A stretch of DNA of 64,000 bases from Arion vulgaris (lineage: Eukaryota; Mollusca; Gastropoda; Stylommatophora; Arionidae): positions 30,098,066 to 30,162,065 of the forward strand of contig CM036765.1 of NCBI GenBank assembly GCA_020796225.1, in the 5' to 3' direction. A program made the position numbers and the translations under genes. Below the pieces are notes generated by a model. It ran no database searches, was not told the DNA's origin, and saw nothing but the letters and a program-made list of their open reading frames with translations. The stretch's first letter is position 1. Each line of letters opens with the position of its first letter. Positions 45,176-57,184 of this stretch are shown one piece after another.

Positions 45176-45407
45176 ACATAAAGATCAAAACGAAGTAGCA
45201 ATAGTGTATAAACTCACATATTCACGAAGTGAGAAATATAAAAGGAAGATGAACATATTAAAGACATAAAGTGTTGAAATCAGCGCACCGTAACCCCAGT
45301 ATTGGGTGGGAAGAGAGGGAAGGAAGGGGGTGGGGGGTTCAGTTTCGTTAAGGTACGGTGCTTGCCTCTAGCTCAAAAGAACTCGCATGAAGCGATCGGG
45401 CTATTTT

Positions 45408-46200
45408 TTCACTGATCCCTGATATCAGTGCAAGTGAGATCGAGTTCCTAGTCCTATCGGAGATAGACTATAAAATGTAAGTTCCGTGTTTTCAAGTTGA
45501 ACACATTAAAAAACCTTCGACACAGTAAAACTCTAACAAAATAGATTGCAAAACCGATGCTCATGTGCAAAACTCTAATAAAATAGATTACAAAACCGAT
45601 GCTCATGTGCAAAAATCTAATAAAATAGATTGCAAAACCGATACTCATGTGCAAAACTCTAATAAAATAGATTACAAAACCGATACTCATGTGCAAAACT
45701 CTAATAAAATATATTACAAAACCGATACTCATGTGCAAAACTCTAATAAAATAGATTACAAAACCGATACTCATGTGCAAAACTCTAATAAAATAGATTA
45801 CAAAACCGATACTCATGTGCAAAACTCTAATAAAATAGATTGCAAAACCGATACTCATGTGCAAAACTCGAATAAAATAGATTGCAAAACCGATTTTCGA
45901 TGTGCAAAATCGAATAAAATAGATTACAAAACCGATACTCATGTGCAAAACTCTAATAAAATAGATTGCAAAACCGATACTCATGTGCAAAAATCGAATA
46001 AAATAGATTACAAACCGATACTCATGTGCAAAATCATTAACAATATTAAAATAAATTCCACAACTTTTCACCATTCTCAAAATCCAATCGTGAACATCTA
46101 TAGTGCTACGGAGTTCTTGAACTGTCGCTGCAGATCTTCTTGTGTAAGAAAGAGATCGGAGCACACATGACGATGGTAATATCAATAAATCAGTCAATAA
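45408..46200 (+). mobile_element. Composite head-array-tail element, copy B
   Basis: The head (45408-45515) shares GTGAGATCGAGTTCCTAGTC with copy A. The core is a 42-bp array. The tail (46060-46200) has TGTGTAAGAAAGAGATCGG and GAGCACACATGACGATGG. The core has no similarity to the 80-bp core of copy A. Confidence 0.72.
45527..46035. repeat. 42-bp tandem repeat, about 12 copies
   Basis: Unit AAAACTCTAATAAAATAGAT plus TACAAAACCGATACTCATGTGC, with alternating TTACAAAA / TTGCAAAA variants. One unit has CGATTTTCGATGTGC. Confidence 0.96.
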
Positions 46201-46599
46201 TTTGAGATTATTCAGGTCACAGATACATCTTTACAGAAGATATTTATATAACATAAATAATTTGAGAAATCCATCACTATGACATTCCAACTAACTACAC
46301 AATTTCTCAATCATCGGAATATCATCATCATACAAAGACAAGATAAACAGTATAATCATCCTCTACTACCAACGTCAAAATGGACAATACAATTTTAGCG
46401 ACTAAGATCACAGCGTGCCTGATCTGTAGAGAAAAAAACACTCTTCATTCGTTTTGTATTTCTGGTTTGATAAAAGACTTTTGTCGTAGTTGTATCTTGT
46501 TTTTGTATTTTATAAAACTATATTACTTTGTTTTCAAGTGTTTAAACTTTGTTACCTAGTTTTACTGCAGTCTTCACTTGTATCTATAATAGCATCCGC

Positions 46600-46800
46600 C
46601 GCTCTGCTATACAATCTCATTCTCAGAATCAACCAGAGATATTTGTTGATAAAGTCTGAATCTTATTTGTATTCAACTTGGAGATTCGCCACGTTGTTTT
46701 CGAGTCATACATCAAGGCGGATTTCACATTTGAGCTGAATATCCTTAGTTTTGTTTTAGTAGAGATGTTATTATATTTTTTCACACTGCGTGCAGGATAG
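46600..46800 (-). pseudogene. LINE reverse transcriptase fragment
   Basis: Minus strand: ISTKTKLRIFSSNVKSALMY, then TTWRISKLNTNKIQTL. This is the KTKLRIFNSNVKSVLLYG..TWR segment of animal LINEs. Confidence 0.7.
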
Positions 46801-46804
46801 CAAC

Positions 46805-47395
46805 ACTTAACCCTTTCGTCATTCTGAGCCGATATAATGGTTCGCATTCATTTTTAATATGAAGCAAAGTCAGTATACTGGCTAATTCAGTATACATTAC
46901 AAAATAAATACGACCGGATGGAAAAAAAATACGGAGTGAAAAGGTTAAAAGATATCTTCACAAAATATAAAACATGACAAATGCACCTCCAATTATTTCT
47001 GACGGACGCAGTTTTAAGCTCCCTACCTGCAAATTAGAAGAGAGGTTTTATTAATATGTGTATGGAATGTGAGAACTCTTTAAAAGTTAGACAAAATAGA
47101 GACCCTTTAGAAGCAAATAGTATGAATTACTACATATAATTTAATGAAAATTACTTTTTTCTTTCACTCGGTCTCGATAAACTTTGGTTGGCCGAGTTTA
47201 CTTTGGTCAAGCAAACTTTCCACACCACAGCTTGGATTTCTGTTCCACAACAACCTTTACCACTTTAAAACCCTGTGAGAAATGTAAGAGAGAATTATAT
47301 TAATGCATGTCTCGGTTGACAATGAAGCACATCAGTAGAATTCTTAATGTTGGATCGTGAATATTTCAAGAGTATGATAAAACCCCATTTAAAAA
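46805..47395. other. Interval without a recognised gene
   Basis: AT-rich; no motif or repeat was recognised. Confidence 0.4.
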
Positions 47396-47397
47396 TC

Positions 47398-47535
47398 ATT
47401 GATCATGCTCGTCACTGAATGAAAATCTGGCATATCCTTTACAGGACGTAGCCATCAACCACAGTAAACGAATCGTCGATTTTCTAGGCACCACTTTTAC
47501 GTTCAGTAGTTGTCCATTGCTTTCTGAACGGTGCT
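47398..47535 (-). repeat. Dispersed repeat, family J
   Basis: Contains CTGGCATATCCTTTACAGGA, GCCATCAACCACAGTAAACG, TTTTCTAGGCACCACTT and TTGCTTTCTGAACGGTG, shared with 49203-49320 in the same base orientation. Confidence 0.6.
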
Positions 47536-47704
47536 CGTCACAACAAGAGAAAATACTCTGAAAATATATATCTTCGAATTTATTACAACTGTGATCAATG
47601 TCAACTTTGGAATTTATATCAACAAAACTATATCTTCGCATGTGCAGCTGTAGGTAACTCTAACTTAAAATAATATCTAATATTGACCAAAGTTGTCGTT
47701 ACTT

Positions 47705-47930
47705 TTTAGAGCGGTGTACGACAGCTGGGACGAGAGCATGAAGAATTTAATGAATGCATGGCTAGCGCAGTCGCCGCGAAGATGTTCAGGTTAAGATATT
47801 TGATTTATGCCCAGAACGGAATAATATTCTTGGCACTACCGGGAATTGAACACGGCTCTCTCGCATGGGAGCTGCGCTCTAATTCCTTGGCCATACTTTT
47901 ACATAATATCGTTTATAAAAATGTAATAAA
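47705..47930 (-). mobile_element. tRNA-derived SINE, family G
   Basis: Minus strand: A box AATTAGAGCGCAGC and B box GTGTTCAATTCCCGG, then CATCTTCGCGGCGACTGCG, CTAGCCATGCATTCATTAAA and CTCTCGTCCCAGCTG. Confidence 0.78.
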
Positions 47931-48059
47931 AGTCCATAATCGATAAAAAAAAAAAAGAAATGAAAATTTGAGACTTTGATTCTAAGAAATTAATTACTAA
48001 AACATTGCATCATTATTTCATGCAAATTAAAAACAAAAAGTAATTATGCTCAATTAGTA

Positions 48060-48190
48060 CAAGAAAAATTAAGAACAAAAATCCAGTCCTTCGAGACTAA
48101 ATGTTATAGAAAGATCCTACGAATACCATGGATAGAAAAGAGAAAGAACACTGATGTCCTGAAAGACCTAAATGTTAAAGAGTAGGGATG
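48060..48190 (+). pseudogene. LINE reverse transcriptase fragment
   Basis: IQSFETKCYRKILRIPWIEK, KRKNTDVLKDLNVKE: the segment after the RT thumb (F...CYR..LRIPW...T...VL) of a LINE. Truncated at both ends. Confidence 0.7.
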
Positions 48191-48247
48191 TTAGGAGGGT
48201 GTGAGGGAAGTGTGATGTTAGGAAAGAGGAAATATGTATTTATTCTT

Positions 48248-48452
48248 TTTTTTTTATCTTGATCCAGAAGCACTAGAACTTTCAGCTCTTCGGCTCGGTG
48301 CCATGGACATCGTAACCCTTCGGTTCGGTGCCACGAACACCGTAAATCTGGAGAACCTGTGACTTTTCAGCCAGCCCGCGGAATTGAACCGCACTCACAG
48401 AGATCTTGTCACCCGTCGTCCAACGCGCTACGAATTCGCTGGACAGGCGGGC
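48248..48452 (-). mobile_element. tRNA-derived SINE, family C, with target duplication
   Basis: Minus strand: GTAGCGCGTTGGACGACGGG (A box), GCGGTTCAATTCCGCGGG (B box), the GGCACCGA double motif and an A tail. Flanked by GTATTTATTCTT at 48236-48247 and 48453-48464. Confidence 0.9.
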
Positions 48453-48559
48453 GTATTTATTCTTCAGAATAGCATACTGATCATCAACACTACGATTGAT
48501 GTGTACAGAGCACACTAGTCTGTGTTAGAAAATCTTGGTCTCTACATTGTTGTAGATGT

Positions 48560-48780
48560 ATAAAGAATAAAAAGACACGAAGGGTTGGAAAAACCATCAT
48601 GGAAGGAGGCATACGGCAAATAGAAGAAGAGGAAGACAATAAAGAAGATGGATTCAGGATGTAACTGTCGGTTTGAACATGACTGCTGCAGAGGCAGGAC
48701 ATCTGACTTATGGGAGAAATTCCAAAGGACTGTTGGGGTGGCAAAGCATTGCTCAGAACAAGCTATTTGATGATGATGTT
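48560..48780 (+). pseudogene. LINE 3' end
   Basis: RRWIQDVTVGLNMTAAEAGH, LTYGRNSKGLLGWQSIAQN, then a TGATGATG tail. This is the C-terminal end of a LINE seen also, more decayed, at 37.2 kb. Confidence 0.7.
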
Positions 48781-48859
48781 TATGATGATGTATAAAGAAT
48801 GAATGATTTCATAAGCACTTCTAAATAAGTGTACACAACATCTCTTGTAGTGACAGAGT

Positions 48860-49202
48860 AATAAATAATGAGGTACTGGAATATGCTGGGATTCCTAACA
48901 GTTACCCTTATCCGCCAACGCCCCTAAGATGGCTGGGTCACCTGACCCGGATAGGTGACGACCCCACGTATATTTTATATGGGGACATGAGAACTGGCCC
49001 CAAAAATAATGGTAGGAGAGGCCCTTCCTTCGTTATAAATACGTATGCAAGTGTGACTTAAAATATCTTGGCCAATGAATACACAAGACTGTGGTGAGCT
49101 CGCCATGGACAGATTCAGTTGGAGACAGGCTCTGAAAGCGGATCAGAGTACTGGTGAAGCCAGACTCAGACAACTTGCTGAAATAAAAAGTACCAGGGTG
49201 AT
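48860..49202 (+). pseudogene. LINE C-terminal region
   Basis: VLEYAGIPNSYPY, RWLGHLTRIGDDPTYILYGD, MRTGPKNNGRRGP, then in another frame CGELAMDRFSWRQALK and GEARLRQLAE. Matches the end of the LINE family on the minus strand at 9.6-10.1 kb. One frame change near 49060. Confidence 0.8.
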
Positions 49203-49322
49203 GAAAATTGTGGCATATCCTTTACATGACTTAGCTATCAACCACAGTACACGAGTTTTTGATTTTCTAGGCACCACTTATACGTTCAGTAGTTCGCCAT
49301 TGCTTTCTGAACGGTGAAGACT
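49203..49322 (+). repeat. Dispersed repeat, family J
   Basis: GTGGCATATCCTTTACATGA, CTATCAACCACAGTACACGA, TTCTAGGCACCACTTATACG, CCATTGCTTTCTGAACGGTG. It directly follows the LINE C-terminal fragment here, so it may be that LINE's 3' untranslated end. Confidence 0.6.
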
Positions 49323-49344
49323 ATAATTATCTTTCGTAAAAATT

Positions 49345-49457
49345 CAACGGAAACGAATTTGCTTCCAAACTTGCCCGCCGTGGAGTTTGAACCAGGTACG
49401 CTTGGGTTGTGATGGAGTTCACTACGTCTTAAGCTACAGACGCCCACCAGGATAATG
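49345..49457 (-). mobile_element. tRNA-derived SINE, family E head
   Basis: Minus strand: GTCTGTAGCTTAAGACGTAG (A box), CTGGTTCAAACTCCACGG (B box), GTTTGGAAGCAAATTCG. Truncated after the first third. Confidence 0.75.
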
Positions 49458-49459
49458 CA

Positions 49460-50960
49460 GCTACAAATCCACCAAATTCATTTTCTTTAAAGACTAACAT
49501 GATGTCATCATTGATTCTTCAGGTGGGAAGATCATGGTGGGATGTTAGATTTCTAATGAAACAAAGAAGTTAGACACCGAGCACAATTAATGAAGCTCTT
49601 ACAATTCTACACATCAACATTAGAACAACATTAGAGGCGGATATACAGAACTATTGTGATAAAATACAAGAAATATTTTAATCAGTAAAATCTACATCAA
49701 ATTTTAGTCTTAGTAGTCATGTCTGTAAGTCAGTACAGAGGATCATGAAAACGTCAACATATTATTAACTACCATTTGTCAAGTGTCGTCTAAGACCACC
49801 AGGTTTCTTATCATTTGTTCAAATCTGTAATACATTGCCCGAAACTTACTGTATGTTGTCGACATTTCTTAAAATTATGCGTAGGTGAATAAACTATGGC
49901 GTGGAATGTACAAAATATTAAAGAAGTGGAGTGATCATATGCTAGTTTGTTATGCAATTTTGTTTCGTAAATTATATATTCAAGTTCACTCTTTGTATTA
50001 TTTTTGGTGACATTATTATCTGATGAATAACTTATACTGTTGTGGGCACACGAACAATTTCGAGAGAGCACTAATGTAGACTTAGTTCCTGGTAGACAAG
50101 GCAGAGAATGATCAAGACGACGGTGACAACAGTTTATTAAGGAAACATTTAATATGATGAATAGGAGACAGATGGAACTGATCAGAGATCGAGATTCTTG
50201 CAGACAAGCTGTGATGAGAGAAATTTTCAGCAAAGGACATGTTACATGGATATATGGCACGCAGTAATAATTGAATGTGTTTTACACTTATAAGAATGCC
50301 GTAACATTTCATTATAATTTCTCCACAATTTCTAATGGCGGATATAGTTCATAAAATAATTGATTGATGTTTCTCTGTCCTACTGATAATGTCAACAGTT
50401 TCTCTAATAAATAAATAGGTTTGTAGTTATATGTTTTTATGGTGGGCTTGTCATCAATTATATTGTATCATAACAAAGTACATACATTCTGCTGACTACT
50501 TTAATGTGTTACATTTATTGAAGAGACTATTTCAACGCATTATTAAAACATATACAAGAATGTGGACATGAAGCATACACACTCATTCTCTGAACAGGTG
50601 GCATATATGATTGTTGACTGCAGGACGTGCTGTGCTATGATATAGAGAGTAGGCGCGCAGGTGGCTGCTTGGGGAGGAGAGGAAGGAGGCATAATGCGAA
50701 ATCAAAATTACAATGGAGGGTTATTTTAAATAAAAAAACATTTAAGGGGCGGCATTTCGAAGACTTGTATCGAACTGAGAAAATACACCGCACGACTCTG
50801 GTTGACTGTTCATACCTTGCCAGATTATACACACTTATTTCTGCTTCTAGATGTTAGCCCTAAACGGTCAAGTGCGATTTCAGTTCTCTGTATGTATTCT
50901 CACGTTAACTACTTCATTGATTGTCGTATCAGCATCATTCAGCAGACATTAGTTATGTCC
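49460..50960. other. Interval without a recognised gene
   Basis: Low-complexity-poor, AT-rich sequence. The short frames have no recognisable motif. Confidence 0.4.
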
Positions 50961-50964
50961 CCTT

Positions 50965-51180
50965 TATATATTTGTAAATCATCATCATCAAGCAGCTTGT
51001 CCCTTCCGGAACTTGGTTCATGACAGCAGTCCTGAAAAGCTCTCTGTTCTGTCAAGTTGACCGAGTCAGCAACATTCATTCTCAGATCGTCAATGACATC
51101 TTGCGCACATCGTTCTCTAGGTCGTCCTCTCATTCTTCTTCCAGGAATGCTCCATATCAACCACTTGTTAACCACTCTTT
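50965..51180 (-). pseudogene. LINE 3' end
   Basis: Minus strand: SIPGRRMRGRPRERCAQDVI, DDLRMNVADSVNLTEQRAFQ, CCHEPSSGRDKL, then GATGATGAT. One frame, 5'-truncated; typical LINE terminus with a short-repeat tail. Confidence 0.78.
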
Positions 51181-51780
51181 AGATTAACTTGTTAACCGCC
51201 ATTCCTCAAAAATTATTCTCTATGCACTCATGTCGTTTGATTTTCGAAATATTTAATTTTCTTGATTCTGTGTTTTAATAGCCAACTCTCTTTAATATAT
51301 ATATATCTATTTTTAAAATATACACTATTAAAAACAAAATGTCAGCACATTCTTAACTGTGAATGTATGCTTATCCAGAACAGAAGATTCACGTAAGACC
51401 ATTGCAACATGAGACTTTTACAAATGCCGTGTCATTATGCTGCTCTCAATCGTTGTGGAGTTTTCTAAACTATAGACTGATTCTAAATCGATAAGAGAAA
51501 TATGTGACCTATAGTTACTGCAGTAAGAGAAACTCTATACTTTATACGATTACTGAGATTACATTCTTGCTAGAAAGCACTTGAGACGACATGTGCAAAT
51601 AAAGTTAATAACTAGTTTTCTAGCATTCAATAGTTTTCTTGTCGTCTTTGTAATTTGAATGATAAGGGCTTTATAGAAAGTGAACTTAGGTCAGACTTGG
51701 CCTCCTATCCTTCCTTCCTCGTTGCTTGAAATATTGTCTACACATTCAATGTTGTCGCTTGTATAAACTTCAGTCTTTTG
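51180..51780. other. Interval without a recognised gene
   Basis: A short leftover of the family I word ACTTGTTAACCACTCTTT occurs at 51160-51180. Otherwise nothing was recognised. Confidence 0.35.
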
Positions 51781-52260
51781 TAGCTCATACAGATGTCGGT
51801 GTAGTTTTTTTGTCGAGTGTTGTTTTATTAGGCCAGTGAGTTTGCATCAGTATATCATATTCGGGGCAGTTTTGAAGTATGTGCTCTGCAGTCTGATGTG
51901 CCTGTCCACATGTTCACATGGCTGAATTGCCAATCTTGAATTCTGTATACATGTGGCTGCGGAGTCGATGTGTCCTGTTCTAAGCGCAGAATAACAACTT
52001 GTTCCATCTGCTCAATTATAGTAGTCGTCTTGTGTTGGTATTTGTAATTTCTGTTGATTTAATCATCCTTTTCTTTGGTAAGGTAACTGGCACATCCTGT
52101 TGCTCGCCTCCAGCACCTTCCTGGCAGTCGGTCTGCTGTTTCATTTCCTGAAATTCAAGTGAGACGGTACCACTGCAAGACGACCCTGCGCTGATTGGAC
52201 AGTTTAGACAGCATGGTCTGTAGACGGCAATTTTCTGGGCTGAGAGCTTGAGTGGCTTCG
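51780..52260 (-). pseudogene. RNase H-type LINE 3' end, strongly decayed
   Basis: The minus strand has EQVVILRLRTGHID-like residues, then CEHVD and SRLAIQPC, resembling the RLRTGH...C.C...H segment at 24.6 kb. Before it come WYRLT-like frames of an RNase H end. Multiple stops. Confidence 0.5.
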
Positions 52261-52344
52261 ATAATATACGGCTGCCGGCTCAGGTAATGAAATGATCACT
52301 GAACATGATCACGTTGTTTTCTTCAATATCAAATGATATTATAT

Positions 52345-53368
52345 TTTACAAATAAGAATCATTAAGAATATAGTATATAACATGTTAAATCAAGGTTATA
52401 TTATGTTACAAATTAAGTTTAATAATAAGGAATATCAGTATTATTAACATGCTAAATCAAAGTTATATTATGTAACAAATTAAGTTTAACAATAAGGAAT
52501 ATCAGTATTATTAACATGTAAATCAAGGTTATTTATGTTACAAATTAGTTTAAACTAAGAAATATCAGTATTATTAACATGCTAAACAAGGTTATTTATG
52601 TTACAAATTAAGTTTAACACTAAGAAATATCAGTATTATTAAATGCTAAATCAAGGTTATATTATGTTACAATTGTTTAACATAAGGAATATCAGTATTA
52701 TTAACATGCTAAATCAAGGTTATATTATGTTACAAATTAAGTTTATAATCTAGAAATATCAGTATTAATAAATGCTAAATCAAGGTTATATTATGTTACA
52801 GTTAAGTTTAACACTAAGGAATATCAGTATTATTAATATGCTAAAGCAAGGTTATATTATGTTACAAATTAAGTTGAAACTAGGAATATCAGTATTATTA
52901 ACATGGTAAATCAAGGTTATATTATGTTACAAATTAAGTTTAACACTAAGAAATATCAGTATTATTACATGCTAAATCAAGGTTATATTATGTTACAAAT
53001 TGTTTAACACTAAGAAATATCAGTATTATTAAATCTAAATCAAGGTTATATTATGTTACAAGTTAAGTTTAACACTAAGGAATATCAGTATTATTAATAT
53101 GCTAAAGCAAGGTTATATTATGTTACAAATTAGTTGAACACTAAGGAATATCAGTATTATTAAATGGTAAATCAGGTTATATTATGTTACAAATTAAGTT
53201 TAACACTAAGAAATATCAGTATTATTAACATGCTAAATCAAGGTTATATTATGTTACAAGTTAAGTTTAACAATAAGGAATATCAGTATTATTAACATGC
53301 TAAATCAAGGTTATATTATGTTACAAATTAAGTTTAACAATAAGGAATATCAGTATTATTAATATTTT
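52345..53368. repeat. 67-bp satellite, about 15 copies, indel-rich
   Basis: The unit contains AAGTTTAACACTAAGGAATA, TCAGTATTATTAACATGCTA and AATCAAGGTTATATTATGTT. Many units have 1-6 bp deletions, especially in runs of A or T, unlike the clean 55-bp array. Confidence 0.95.
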
Positions 53369-53561
53369 TCATCAATAAATAACCATGGACTCGTAGTATT
53401 GAGTAAAATTGCGAAAAAGCATATAGTGTTCCATCAAACAGATAAAAACCAGCCATCAAATAAACAGAATTTTTCTTTCAGTCTGAGCTAGTTGGTCTTA
53501 TATGCCGAGTCCACGGTTAGACATACCCTTCGGAATGCACAGTCGATTGTTACTAAACAAA

Positions 53562-53815
53562 GCACTTGAGTTAGATGGTTTCAAGACGAGTGGTTATGAT
53601 GTTTGCCTGTCGTCTGAAGGTTGTAGGTTCGAATCTGGACCGAAATCACATGTGCAATTTTTTCATGAATCTCATGATTGTTACTGGACAGTAACTGAGC
53701 TACGGAGTTGGTGCCTTATGCAGCACTCTCGGCGATAGCGTCATTCATGCCGACAGGACTGATCAATTGAGGAAACGCGGTGCAATGAAGTCAACCATTC
53801 GCCTTTAGATACTTA
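53562..53815 (+). mobile_element. tRNA-derived SINE, family A
   Basis: Head ACGAGTGGTTATGATG (A box) and GTAGGTTCGAATCTGGACC (B box), CATGTGCAATTTTTTCATGA, GAGCTACGGAGTTGGTGC, CGGTGCAATGAAGTCAACC. Close in head sequence to the copy at 16.5 kb. Confidence 0.85.
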
Positions 53816-54424
53816 TAACTGATAAAACTTATAAGAGAAAAAGAAAAGGAGACACATTAAAAAGACTTGAAGGACAACGTATTCTTGAGGAACTGAAGAA
53901 TGTCACATTACCCTGGGAAGCTATAAAGAAAGCGGCTAGAGATTGAGAAAGTGAGAACAACTGTTGAGACCCTATGCTCCACGAGGAACGGATGACAAAT
54001 AAATAAGTCAAAATACTTATGTGTATGCTGTAAACAGTATGGAGAAATGTAACATATGTTATATAAACTATACTTAACCCTTTGACTCTGAATTGCATTT
54101 ACCCCTGGGCACATTTATATTGCATTAACCAGTATATCAGCACAGAAGTGCAAAAGGGTTAATTAAATATTCAGGAGTGGTGTGTCTGAAAATCGTTGAA
54201 TTAATTATTTGCAAAGTTGGTGCTTCAAATTTTCTACAAATGTTTAGTCCAGGTTTAAAAAAAACATGTGTAGAAATCACCTGTAGGTGTACACGCAGGT
54301 TTGTTGAAGTTACATCGCTTAAGTGTATGAGTAAGAGAACGGTTTTTAAAGATGGGGACTTGTGGGAGAGAAAGGATAGGATATTTCTTGAGTGACACCT
54401 GACACATAATACGTTTTTTTCCTT

Positions 54425-55415
54425 TTGTATAATACGAAGAGGTATTATTTCTTTTATATCTGAAGAGAATGTGCTTAATGTGTTGTATATTTACTTGTCC
54501 CTTTCGTTGCATTATTTTATATCTGAAGAGAAATGTGCTTAATGTGTTGTATATTTACTTGTCTCTTTCGTTGCATTATTTTATATCTGAAGAGAAATGT
54601 GCTTAATGTGTTGTATATTTACTTGTCCCTTTCGTTGCATTATTTTATATCTGAAGAAATGTGCTTAATGTGTTGTATATTTACTTGTCCCTTTCGTTGC
54701 ATTATTTTATATCTGAAGAGAAATGTGCTTAATGTGTTGTATATTTACTTGTCCCTTTCGTTGCATTATTTTATATCTGAAGAGAAATGTGCTTAATGTG
54801 TTGTATATTTACTTGTCCCTTTCGTTGCATTATTTTATATCTGAAGAAATGTGCTTAATGTGTTGTATATTTACTTGTCCTTTCTGTTGCATTATTTTAT
54901 ATCTGAAGAGAAATGTGCTTAATGTGTTGTATATTTACTTGTCCCTTTCGTTGCATTATTTTATATTTGAAGAGAAATGTGTTTAATGTGTTGTATTTTT
55001 ACTTGTCCCTTTCGTTGCATTATTTTATATCTGAAGAGAGATGTGCTTAATGTGTTGTATATTTACTTGTCCCTTTCGTTGCATTATTTTATATCTGAAG
55101 AGAAATGTGCTTAATGTGTTGTATTTTTACTTGTCCCTTTCGTTGCATTATTTTATATCTGAAGAGAAATGTGCTTAATGTGTTGTATATTTACTTGTCC
55201 CTTTCGTTGCATTATTTTATATCTGAAGAGAAATGTGCTTAATGTGTTGTATATTTACTTGTCCCTTTCGTTGCATTATTTTATATCTGAAGAGAATGTG
55301 CTTAATGTGTTGTATATTTACTTGTCCCTTTCGTTGCATTATTTTATATCTGAAGAGAAATGTGCTTAATGTGTTGTATTTTACTTGTCCTTTCTGTTGC
55401 ATTATTTTATATACA
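54425..55415. repeat. 64-bp satellite, about 15 copies
   Basis: The unit contains GAGAAATGTGCTTAATGTGT, TGTATATTTACTTGTCCCTT and TCGTTGCATTATTTTATATC. Units lacking GAG or one A recur periodically (54657, 54845), suggesting a higher-order block of three units. Confidence 0.96.
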
Positions 55416-55434
55416 GTTTAACTTTCTAATATTA

Positions 55435-55702
55435 TTCTTCTTCTTCTTTCGAACGCTCCATATTAACTACTTGTTAACCACTCTTTGTGATTTATATGTG
55501 ATCTGAGCCTAACAGCGATTGTGCGTTTTGCCTGTTATACGCCTACAAGTACATCCAATTTCTGGACGCTTTTATTTACTCGGGTAGCTTTCCTAGGCCC
55601 CTACCGCAGTCGCTTCTTACGACATGCATTGTAGGTCGCAGTCTTACCATTCTTTGCTCCCCCGTTGGTTCCGGCCACACACGGGCGACTTTCTAATATG
55701 TG
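55435..55702 (-). repeat. Retroelement-end repeat, families I and F joined
   Basis: Reverse: CTTCTTCTTCTTTCGAACGC end, CACTCTTTGTGATTT, CTAACAGCGATTGTGCG, CCTAGGCCCCTACCGCAGTC, then CTTCTTACGACATGCATTGT, the hairpin head. Confidence 0.72.
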
Positions 55703-55756
55703 TTGCTGCTTTACTACATCCCAATTCTTACAGCAGTATCATCAAAACCTCTAAGG

Positions 55757-55980
55757 TAGTGGCCTCTGTGTCGAAGTGGTTTAGACTTGCATCTGCGTTC
55801 TGAAAGTTACGGGTTCGAATCTGATTAGCGTCATTCAGTTCACATGTGCATTTTTCCGACGATACCTAGGATTGCTGCTTGAGGTTCCGAGTTCATGCTT
55901 TGTGCAGCTACGCGGGTGACTTGCCTTTTCTGCTGAAATTGACATAACCATATGGGAAACCTATCACAACGAAGTCAAAC
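55757..55980 (+). mobile_element. tRNA-derived SINE, family A
   Basis: GTCGAAGTGGTTTAGACTTG (A box), ACGGGTTCGAATCTG (B box), CACATGTGCATTTTTCCGAC, CCTAGGATTGCTGC, then a diverged body and CAACGAAGTCAAACC. Confidence 0.85.
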
Positions 55981-55996
55981 CATATTTACACACTTT

Positions 55997-56195
55997 CTTT
56001 TTTATCCAGAAGCATTTGAGCTTTTCAGCTCTTCGGCTTGGTGCCATGGACTTCGTAGTCCTTCGGTTCGGTGCCACGAACACCGTAAATCTGGAGAACA
56101 TGTGGCTTTTCTGCCATCCCACGGAATTGAACCGCACTCACAGGGGGCTTGTCATCCGTCGTAAAACGCGCTACGAGCATGCTGGGCAGGCGGAC
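55997..56195 (-). mobile_element. tRNA-derived SINE, family C
   Basis: Reverse of the CACCGAACCGAAGG / CACCGAGCCGAAG motif and B box TGCGGTTCAATTCCGTGGG. Flanked by ACACACTTT at 55988-55996 and 56196-56204, a short target duplication. Confidence 0.85.
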
Positions 56196-56404
56196 ACACA
56201 CTTTTGTTAAATACCTCTATTGTAGAACGTTTGTTAATCCACATCCAACTCTAGATAACTAGGCCAGACAACTGATCGGGGAATCCCTGACCTAGGTCAG
56301 AGAAGGGGGCTGGAACGTGTATATGTTTGATAGAGCACTGCAACTGTTTTGCAATTTTATTCAATTCTGTGAGTCTATGGTTATTTGTTGGGGAAAAATA
56401 TTGG

Positions 56405-56850
56405 TTATTGGTTATTGGTTACTAAACTGGCGTCATTGCACTCCGGACAGACCCATAGGTGCTCAGTCTCCCCAACAGATATCGAAGAGTATGCATGCTG
56501 ATGGTTCCTGTGGCTCGCTGATTAAACACACCTCTCATTCTGCCTCTCAGGCATCCAGTTCGACTTGAAAAGCGGGTAACTCCAAACTGCTTAAATCGCT
56601 TGATCGATTCAACATCGATTTTAGTGTCCTCATCCAACAGAGAGTCTCGAAGAGACCGAAGAATATCCCCTTATCCATCTTCAACTCCCCAACAATCGAT
56701 GCTGTTGATGCAAGCCTGTCCGCTCTCTCATTACCGTAAACACCCGCATGCCCAGGACAGTATATCCACGTAAGCCGCTGGAGGTTAGAAACTTCTATAG
56801 ACGACATCCACTCATACCGAAACCCACCGAAATGGGGAAACATACCGAAA
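56405..56850 (-). pseudogene. RNase H-bearing LINE fragment
   Basis: Minus strand: WMSSIEVSNLQRLTWIYCPG, HAGVYGNERADRLASTA (the last RNase H motif), KMDKGIF, then LRYLLGRLS and a CPEC pair near 56450. A related but different subfamily from 16.7 kb. Confidence 0.8.
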
Positions 56851-57184
56851 ATAGGGAAAAATATTCATAATATTGATATTTCTAATTATTAAACTGAACT
56901 TGTTACATAATATAACTTCGATTTAGCGTTTTGTGCTGATTTTAAAATGGATTCGTCTATATACAACAATACTGGAATGCGAGGTCACGTGGTGTGGTCT
57001 GATTTCCCATAATTATTACCTAAGGCCCATAAGTGTATAGTTAAGTTGGATTTGGTTAATCACAGACAACATGTGTAGCATTGTACTGGCCACGTTGACT
57101 CCCACAAGGCACCATGTGCAGAGGCAGGATAGAGCTAGTGTGTGTGACGGGTTTCGTAATCCGTGTTAGAAGAAGAACGTGTGT

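Noticed and set aside
45454..46197. Frame of 247 codons with a repeating 14-residue hydrophobic unit
   Set aside because: 42-bp array inside a composite element. The opposite strand is open over the same stretch.
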